Positions 8,601-11,847 of a stretch of 11,847 nt of DNA are shown piece after piece. The position numbers were made by a program, and so were the translations under genes. The notes beneath the pieces were generated by a model. The model was not told where the DNA came from, did not search any database, and worked only from the letters and a program-made list of their open reading frames with translations. Source of the DNA: an uncultured Clostridia bacterium (GTDB lineage: Bacteria; Bacillota; Clostridia; Christensenellales; Borkfalkiaceae); contig CAMPBJ010000015.1 in assembly GCA_946637575.1 (NCBI GenBank), positions 1 through 11,847 on the forward strand, given 5' to 3'. Each line of letters begins with the position of its first letter. Position 1 is the first letter of the stretch.

Positions 8601-9033
8601 TTTTTTAAAAATGTCGGAGTTCGGCGCGCAAGTGGAAAAATTAAAAGCGGAAGGCGTTATTTCGGAAGAAGAGCTGTCTAAAATCAATTTAAAAAGGATA
8701 GAATCAGCCTTAAAAAACAGCGGTTTAGACGGTCTTTCGGGCAAGATCTATCGGGAAAAGGACTTTATCGCGCTGCTTCCCGCAAGCGAAGTTTACGGTG
8801 TCGATAGTAAAGAAGACGTTCTTATTCAGGGCAGAATAGACCTGCTTATCGTGGGAAGCGACGGCGTAACGATCGTCGACTATAAGTATTCGACCTTAAA
8901 GGGCGACAGTTTAAGGGCAAAGTACAAAAAGCAGTTGGACTTATACGCGTTAGCCGTCGAAAAGTCCTTGAAAATAAAGGTCGTCGAAAAAAAGATAGTA
9001 AACGTCTATTCGGGCGAAACGGTTTTTGCATAG
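5677..9033 (+). CDS. addA: AddA (RexA-like) helicase-nuclease subunit
   Basis: AddA is the motor and second nuclease of AddAB, acting on broken chromosome ends. The 1118-residue product has a complete superfamily 1A (UvrD/RecB-like) helicase set: Walker A ASAGSGKT (37-44, K43), motif Ia VTFTESAA (68-75), STLHSF (111-116), Walker B VDEYQD (390-395), GDVKQSIYGFRG (416-427), NYNFRS (451-456), MHASKGLE (767-774) and VAVTRAK (844-850, arginine finger type R847). The C-terminal PD-(D/E)XK nuclease has D1055 (GRID), D1068 and K1070 (VDYKYS), then a QLDLY helix motif. All key residues are present, so both activities are expected. It is somewhat shorter than the roughly 1230-residue Bacillus subtilis enzyme. 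The start overlaps addB by eight bases, indicating translational coupling and matched amounts of the subunits. The Chi sequence it would recognise cannot be deduced here. Confidence 0.96.
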   Translation: MSEALDKIKERPEKEGRLKTEQKDIINFKKGNIIVSASAGSGKTFVMIQRLCKLVAEKNAKVDEILAVTFTESAAQDMKEKLKVALTEKIKETGDVSLVEELKKLDLADVSTLHSFASKLIKTYFFVAGVLPDFSILDDASAAELRAECLDRVFRYYYDGDFSYFKELVRAFSVGRKDDNLKKLVLDVYNFCEVEKDPSEYADSLSSLYEEENIDRVSEELFASLKSKLQNYKEIADSLFNAFKSMEYEKGIEYSGAMIGALSRALKCEDIYELKNSLFYNIDVQFSGKKPAEAEDAIIKIKQIKDRIDKITDALSAFTDAETDGERLSFVKRMTESLIAVVKKFAQEYAKEKTEQNLLDFSDLEHYTLKILSDETVVSEIKEKYKYVFVDEYQDINGVQEAIIEKLANGNLFMVGDVKQSIYGFRGCRPEFFAEKIEKMKRDGETAKVLNYNFRSAKKIVDMANEIFSYSMTEDLFGVNYARDAKLIEGGIYPSDAEGRAALHFLHTEKKEKADEQPRIYDVLEEYENVKDESDEISALVTEIIRKELGQTYFDPKDKTFKPVTLKDIAILLRSQTAFASKLVGGLKRRGIPVVSQVEENVCDFPEVDALINALKLIDKKDDDIPLAITMLSKIGKFSEQELSDIVSFERKDTFSSSVINYAENNADALSEKIKSFFTLFEGFRLFADFNGASEVLKKLIADTGYENAIVSAEDGEIKSARIARFLSASESAPLTVNEFLRKIELSPKSFNFLRNGDENSVKIMTMHASKGLEFPVAILCGLERDMDKRDERGEVIFDRNMGLALKYYDFEKGTSSETPLRFSFKERLERNRIREELRLFYVAVTRAKYSLHVVFSGKEDKRGKPVKEASSFLDYIPPELKIELHEEQDLAFINAGIEKERTLLGAPEIERAEKLRSVFGFNYGYAQDTKLPLKADVTSVSESEKLDRAERVKAEDDVNSETGIIAHKLIENLDFLKMSEFGAQVEKLKAEGVISEEELSKINLKRIESALKNSGLDGLSGKIYREKDFIALLPASEVYGVDSKEDVLIQGRIDLLIVGSDGVTIVDYKYSTLKGDSLRAKYKKQLDLYALAVEKSLKIKVVEKKIVNVYSGETVFA

Positions 9034-9093
9034 TTAAACAATTTTCGCCAAAAAAAGTCAAAAGAGGAAGTCTAAGATACATTATTATAAAAA

Positions 9094-9097
9094 AGGG
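9094..9097 (+). promoter_or_regulatory. Ribosome binding site of the membrane protein gene
   Basis: AGGG within an A-rich run lies six bases before ATG 9104. No terminator hairpin and no convincing -35 box are seen in the 70 bases after addA, although TATAAA occurs at 9086-9091. Read-through from addBA is plausible. Confidence 0.5.
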
Positions 9098-9103
9098 TGT
9101 ATC

Positions 9104-9703
9104 ATGACGGAACGGAAAAGTTTTGTTTTGTCCGTCGCCGAATATCTCGGGACGGACTTCCTTTTTATCTTTTTATCGTGCGCGCTTTTCGCGGTGTTTC
9201 TGCTCGCGCTCTTTTTAAGCGTCTTTAAGCCCGGCTACGGCGTTAAAAAACGCAGTTGGTTCTTTGTTTTTTCCTTCGGGATAAGCGCGCTTTCATTTTC
9301 TTTCTTTTACGGTCGCGGCATACCATTTCTTTTTCTGGGAGCGGGCGCGTTGTTGTCCGTTCCGCTCCTTACTATCAGGAAAAAGACGACGGTAACCGAA
9401 GAACAGAGAAGTTTTATCGACTACGTGGACGAAGAGATAGAAAAAGAACTTCTTTCATCCCCGCCCGAAAAGAAACGGACGGCAAGGGAAACGAAGGGTA
9501 AAGAACCCGACTTCGCGCACGTAAAAAGCGTAATAAAACGGCTGTCCGCGTTAAGTCTTTCTCAGACCGACAAAAAAGAAGTAAAAAGTCTTGAAAGCGC
9601 AATATTCGAGGCGGAAAAAAACGGACTCGATAAGGACTTAAAAGAACGCATCAACGACGGGCTCGGGCTTCTTTTAAAACTTATGGCAAAGTACGGCGCG
9701 TAA
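9104..9703 (+). CDS. Predicted three-helix membrane protein of unknown function
   Basis: I do not recognise this 199-residue protein. Hydrophobic segments lie near residues 19-41, 52-70 and 73-91. Between the first two is a short Lys/Arg loop (KPGYGVKKR, 42-50), and after the third a basic stretch (RKK, 92-94). By the positive-inside rule both basic regions should face the cytoplasm. Segments 2 and 3 then form a hairpin, although this leaves the number of true crossings uncertain. The tail (92-199) is strongly charged, with a Pro/Lys-rich linker (about 118-136) and predicted helical stretches to the end. No catalytic motif is visible. The gene starts 70 bases after addA with no clear terminator between them, so it may share the addBA transcript; that does not prove a repair role. 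Its base composition matches its neighbours. Confidence 0.75.
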   Translation: MTERKSFVLSVAEYLGTDFLFIFLSCALFAVFLLALFLSVFKPGYGVKKRSWFFVFSFGISALSFSFFYGRGIPFLFLGAGALLSVPLLTIRKKTTVTEEQRSFIDYVDEEIEKELLSSPPEKKRTARETKGKEPDFAHVKSVIKRLSALSLSQTDKKEVKSLESAIFEAEKNGLDKDLKERINDGLGLLLKLMAKYGA

Positions 9704-9709
9704 ACTTGT

Positions 9710-9749
9710 CCCGTTTTTCGGGCTGGCTAACCGCCGTAATAATTTTTTT
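9710..9749 (+). terminator. Weak candidate terminator
   Basis: A short CCCG-TTTTT-CGGG hairpin (9710-9722), then an imperfect GC-rich CGG/CCG pairing (9719-9736), precede a run of seven T (9743-9749). Stems are short and the T-run is offset, so this would be a poor intrinsic terminator. The T-run may instead belong to the AT-rich element upstream of the next promoter. Confidence 0.3.
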
Positions 9750-9755
9750 AAAAAA

Positions 9756-9776
9756 TAGTTGACTTGCGGTCAATTA
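9756..9776. promoter_or_regulatory. Operator-like inverted repeat over the -35 box
   Basis: TTGAC (9759-9763) and GTCAA (9769-9773) are perfect inverted repeats around a 5-base spacer. A one-base mismatch is then followed by matching TA/TA ends, giving a near-palindrome of 21 bp. It covers the whole -35 element, and the first downstream gene encodes a TetR-family regulator. Its size and position fit a TetR dimer site that blocks RNA polymerase. Binding is inferred. Confidence 0.65.
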
Positions 9777-9787
9777 AATTATATAAT
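9759..9787 (+). promoter_or_regulatory. Strong promoter of the tetR-flavodoxin-reductase operon
   Basis: TTGACT (9759-9764) and a perfect TATAAT (9782-9787) are separated by exactly 17 bases. The AT-rich tract at 9741-9757 resembles an UP element. Counting the last -10 base as -7 puts transcription start at 9794, the A of the regulator's ATG. Confidence 0.88.
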
Positions 9788-9793
9788 AAGAAT

Positions 9794-10333
9794 ATGAAGT
9801 ACAACAACGAGTCGAGATCGTTAAGGTCGGAAGAGAATAAAAGGCGGATAATCGAGTGCGCGATGAACCTTATTAACGAAAAGGGGTACGACGGCGTTTC
9901 CGTGTCCGAGATAACGAAGGCGGCGGGGGTGTCCAAAGGCGCGTTCTATATCCACTTTAAGACGAAAGAAGATTTAATCGAGCAGGAGATAAGCCTTTTT
10001 TACGACGCGTTAAAGATTTCGGACAGTAAGGGAAAGTATGAAAGACTCTACGCGTTTTTATCTAACTCCGTCGATTATATTAAAAAGAGCGGACTTAAAA
10101 TGGCGCAGGAGTGGTTTTCGCAGAGCGTAAAGGGGAATTTTTACGGCAAGAGCAAACTATCCTACGATAAAAAGACGGTAGCGGAGATCGTGGGGGACGC
10201 TTCCCTTTCGGACGAGATCGTAAGCGTTTACTACGGCGCGTTGAACCTTTGGTGTTTTACGGACGGAAAGGTAGATCCGAAGATTATAATCGAAAAGTAT
10301 TTGGAAAACGGGATAAAGGAGAAATTAAAATGA
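9794..10333 (+). CDS. TetR/AcrR-family transcriptional regulator
   Basis: The 179-residue product has the typical N-terminal TetR DNA-binding domain, with a helix-turn-helix at about 37-56 (SVSEITKAAGVSKGAFYIHF) followed by KTKEDL. The C-terminal helical region (about 65-179) should bind a ligand and dimerise; the ligand cannot be told from sequence. ATG 9794 is chosen because it gives the usual 15-20 residues before helix 1. An in-frame TTG at 9764 lies inside the promoter and cannot be transcribed from it. No Shine-Dalgarno sequence precedes the ATG, and the promoter predicts a transcript starting at this codon, so translation may be leaderless. The gene overlaps the flavodoxin gene as ATGA. 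It probably represses its own operon through the inverted repeat at 9756-9776. Confidence 0.9.
   Translation: MKYNNESRSLRSEENKRRIIECAMNLINEKGYDGVSVSEITKAAGVSKGAFYIHFKTKEDLIEQEISLFYDALKISDSKGKYERLYAFLSNSVDYIKKSGLKMAQEWFSQSVKGNFYGKSKLSYDKKTVAEIVGDASLSDEIVSVYYGALNLWCFTDGKVDPKIIIEKYLENGIKEKLK
10315..10321 (+). promoter_or_regulatory. Ribosome binding site of the flavodoxin gene
   Basis: AAAGGAG lies inside the 3' end of the regulator gene, eight bases before ATG 10330. It fixes that start over the in-frame ATG at 10249, which lies deep in the tetR gene. Confidence 0.85.
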
Positions 10334-10842
10334 AAAGTTTAGTGATTTATTTTTCAAGGGCGGACGAGAACTACTTCGGCGGTTCGATGAAGTACATCGA
10401 CAAGGGTAATACCGAGATCGTCGCGGAGTACATTAAAAAGATAACGGGTGCGGATTCTTTTAAAGTCGAAAGGAAAGTTCCTTACTCAAAAGATTACATG
10501 ACGTGCATAAGGGAAGCGCAGGACGAACAGAGAAGAAACGAACTGCCCGAACTTAAAGAATATCTCGACGACGTGTCGGATTACGACGTGATCTTTATCG
10601 GCGGACCGGTGTACTGGGGAACTCTTCCGCAACCTATGTTTACGGAACTAACAAGGCTTGACTTTACCGGTAAAACGGTTGTGCCGTTTACAACGCACGA
10701 GGGCAGCGGACTTGCAAGCGTTCCTTTTGACTTAAAGAAGATTTGTAAGGGCGCGACCGTAAAGCCCGGGCTTGCGATCGTCGGAAGTTCGGTAAACTCT
10801 TCTAAACTAAAGCTCGAAAAGTGGATAAACGAAAATCTTTGA
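10330..10842 (+). CDS. Small flavodoxin-family protein
   Basis: The 170-residue product is a single flavodoxin-like domain, expected to bind FMN and carry electrons or reduce small molecules in the cytoplasm. Seen in sequence: an N-terminal beta strand KSLVIYFSR (2-10), a phosphate-binding region extended by an ENYFGGSMKYIDKG insert ending in GNTE (26-29), the strand-loop DVIFIGGPVYWGTLPQP (86-102) and PFTTHEGSGLAS (119-130). The last two supply the flavin-ring loops. This pattern matches the flavodoxin group common in gut Clostridia and differs from classical electron-carrier flavodoxins. There is no signal peptide. Its ATG overlaps the tetR stop (ATGA), and the aldo-keto reductase gene follows after 32 bases, so it belongs to the same operon. 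The physiological partner is unknown; a quinone or nitro-compound reductase activity is possible. Confidence 0.9.
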   Translation: MKSLVIYFSRADENYFGGSMKYIDKGNTEIVAEYIKKITGADSFKVERKVPYSKDYMTCIREAQDEQRRNELPELKEYLDDVSDYDVIFIGGPVYWGTLPQPMFTELTRLDFTGKTVVPFTTHEGSGLASVPFDLKKICKGATVKPGLAIVGSSVNSSKLKLEKWINENL

Positions 10843-10860
10843 TAAGGTGAAAAAACGATA

Positions 10861-10866
10861 AAGGAG
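10861..10866 (+). promoter_or_regulatory. Ribosome binding site of the aldo-keto reductase gene
   Basis: AAGGAG lies eight bases before ATG 10875. A nearer ATG at 10871 is only four bases away and out of frame. Confidence 0.85.
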
Positions 10867-10874
10867 AAAAATGT

Positions 10875-11714
10875 ATGAAATTAAACAACGGTATCGAAAT
10901 GCCCGAAGTCGGCATAGGTACTTTTCTGCTCTCGCCTATAGACGCGGAAAACAGCGTAAGAGAAGCGATAAAATTAGGTTACAGGCTCGTTGACACCGCG
11001 AACGCTTACGTAAACGAAAGGGCGGTAGGGCGCGGAATAAGATCGAGCGGAATAAAAAGAGAAGAGATATTCCTGTCCACGAAGTTATGGCCAAGCGAGT
11101 ACGAAAACGAAAACGCGGTGGAAGAAACGCTCGAAAGGTTAGGAACGGACTATATAGACCTACTTTTCTTGCACCAACCCACCGAAAACTGGCGCGAGGG
11201 GTATAAAAAACTTGTTAAGGCTTATAAAGACGGCAAAATAAGGGCGATAGGCGTTTCAAACTTCGAGGGAAGATACATAAAAGAGTTGCTCTCGGAATTC
11301 GACGTTTTGCCCCAGGTAATACAGGTGGAGTGCCACCCCTTCTTTCCGCAGACCGAGTTAAGAAAGGTCGTAAAAGAAAAAGACATAAAGATAATGTCCT
11401 GGTATCCGCTCGGCGGAAAGGGTATGACGGCGGAACTTTTAGAGAGCCCCGTAATAAAGGCGATTGCCGCAAAATACGGAAAAAGTCCGGCGCAAGTCGT
11501 CTTAAAATGGCACGTCGAGATGGGTTTTATCGTTATCCCGGGGAGCAAGAACGTCGCGCATATCAAAGACAATATCGATATTTTCGACTTTACCCTTTCA
11601 AAAGAAGATATGGAAAATATCGCAAAACTCGACAGGGGAGAAAGACGTTATAACAGAACGGAAGAATCCTTAAAGGGCTTTGCGTTGTGGCGTCCTACTT
11701 ACGAAACGAAATAA
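10875..11714 (+). CDS. Aldo-keto reductase, NAD(P)H-dependent
   Basis: The 279-residue product is a full-length single-domain aldo-keto reductase, expected to reduce aldehydes or ketones to alcohols in the cytoplasm with a nicotinamide cofactor. The catalytic tetrad is complete: D40 and Y45 (DTANAYVNE), K70 (STKLWP) and H100 (LLFLHQP). Other family signatures are GIGTF (13-17), GVSNF (126-130), the QVECHPFFPQ strand (150-159) and the cofactor-binding IPGSKN (221-226), where many relatives have IPKS. The length is usual for bacterial members such as the 2,5-diketo-gluconate reductase type, but the substrate cannot be assigned. The C-terminus is short, so substrate loops are compact. It lies in the middle of the redox operon, with its own AAGGAG site; the next gene starts 16 bases after its stop. 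Confidence 0.95.
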   Translation: MKLNNGIEMPEVGIGTFLLSPIDAENSVREAIKLGYRLVDTANAYVNERAVGRGIRSSGIKREEIFLSTKLWPSEYENENAVEETLERLGTDYIDLLFLHQPTENWREGYKKLVKAYKDGKIRAIGVSNFEGRYIKELLSEFDVLPQVIQVECHPFFPQTELRKVVKEKDIKIMSWYPLGGKGMTAELLESPVIKAIAAKYGKSPAQVVLKWHVEMGFIVIPGSKNVAHIKDNIDIFDFTLSKEDMENIAKLDRGERRYNRTEESLKGFALWRPTYETK

Positions 11715-11715
11715 T

Positions 11716-11721
11716 AAGGAG
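11716..11721 (+). promoter_or_regulatory. Ribosome binding site of the last, partial gene
   Basis: AAGGAG lies nine bases before ATG 11731 and directly after the reductase stop, confirming a continuing operon. Confidence 0.85.
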
Positions 11722-11730
11722 AATATAAAA

Positions 11731-11847
11731 ATGAAAAAAGAAATAAAGACCACCGAAGCGATATTCCCGATGCCCGTGCTTTTGATCTCCACGTTTAACG
11801 AAGACGGCACGGTGGACGTTATGAACGCCGCTTGGGGAACTATGATG
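11731..11847 (+). CDS. Flavin reductase-like/flavoredoxin family protein, N-terminal fragment
   Basis: Only 39 codons are in the window, open to the right edge. The visible part has a short charged start (MKKEIKTTEA), then FPMPVLLISTFNEDGTVDVMNAAWGTMM (residues 12-39 approximately). The PVLLIST strand, the N-x-DGT turn and N-A-A-W are typical of the FMN-binding split-barrel of flavin-reductase-like proteins (flavoredoxins). Such proteins bind FMN and pass electrons to small acceptors. The position as fourth gene of a redox operon supports this reading. The fragment is short, so the family call rests on one motif block and the context. Confidence 0.75.
   Translation, partial: MKKEIKTTEAIFPMPVLLISTFNEDGTVDVMNAAWGTMM

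Noticed and set aside
9083..9091. Possible promoter just before the membrane protein gene (TATTAT/TATAAA)
   Set aside because: No -35-like hexamer is found 16-18 bases upstream; AT-richness alone can explain the -10-like words.
9764..9793. TTG start for the TetR gene at 9764
   Set aside because: It lies between the -35 and -10 boxes and overlaps the operator, so it would not be in the mRNA from that promoter.
10871..10874. ATG at 10871 before the aldo-keto reductase
   Set aside because: It is out of frame with the reductase and only four bases from the ribosome site; the frame gives no recognisable protein.
11222..11572. Antisense ORFs within the aldo-keto reductase gene
   Set aside because: The sense frame carries a complete catalytic tetrad, and the antisense products show no domain or start signal.

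Overview
The window looks like chromosomal DNA from a low-to-moderate GC Gram-positive bacterium, most likely an uncultured Clostridia-type Firmicute. The reasons are an AddA/AddB pair rather than RecBCD, strong AAGGAG-type ribosome binding sites, a Firmicute-style lipoprotein, a fused-type FtsX permease family and a small-flavodoxin/aldo-keto reductase operon. TAA, TGA and TAG all end genes, so the standard bacterial code applies. A finer taxonomic placement cannot be made by eye. No tRNA, rRNA, CRISPR, insertion sequence or phage gene was seen, and no gene-free stretch exceeds about 115 bases.

Layout. (1) 1-1451 (+): the C-terminal part of an ABC-transporter permease with an FtsX domain, cut by the left edge, followed by a clean hairpin terminator that probably works in both directions. 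(2) 1511-2491 (-): an unrecognised lipoprotein of 326 residues, convergent with the permease. (3) 2492-2603: a compact divergent promoter region. It holds a good promoter for the lipoprotein, a weaker candidate for addB, and a 17-bp imperfect tandem duplication of the addB start region that creates a six-codon leader ORF. (4) 2604-9033 (+): addB and addA, overlapping by 8 bp, encoding the two-nuclease, one-helicase complex that processes double-strand breaks for RecA-dependent repair. (5) 9104-9703 (+): an unrecognised three-helix membrane protein with a charged cytosolic-type tail. (6) 9764-11847 (+): a redox operon of TetR-family regulator, small flavodoxin, aldo-keto reductase and the start of a flavin-reductase/flavoredoxin-like gene cut by the right edge.

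How they work together. AddA and AddB are subunits of one enzyme and are translationally linked. The redox operon has a near-consensus promoter whose -35 box lies inside a perfect TTGAC-N5-GTCAA inverted repeat. The simplest reading is autorepression by the TetR protein, relieved by an unknown ligand, with the flavoproteins and the NAD(P)H-dependent reductase handling reactive or xenobiotic compounds. The promoter would place transcription start at or within a base or two of the regulator's ATG, so that mRNA may be leaderless. No wholly new multi-gene system is evident. The most distinctive signals are regulatory: the duplicated addB start with its leader ORF, and the leaderless, operator-overlapped tetR promoter.
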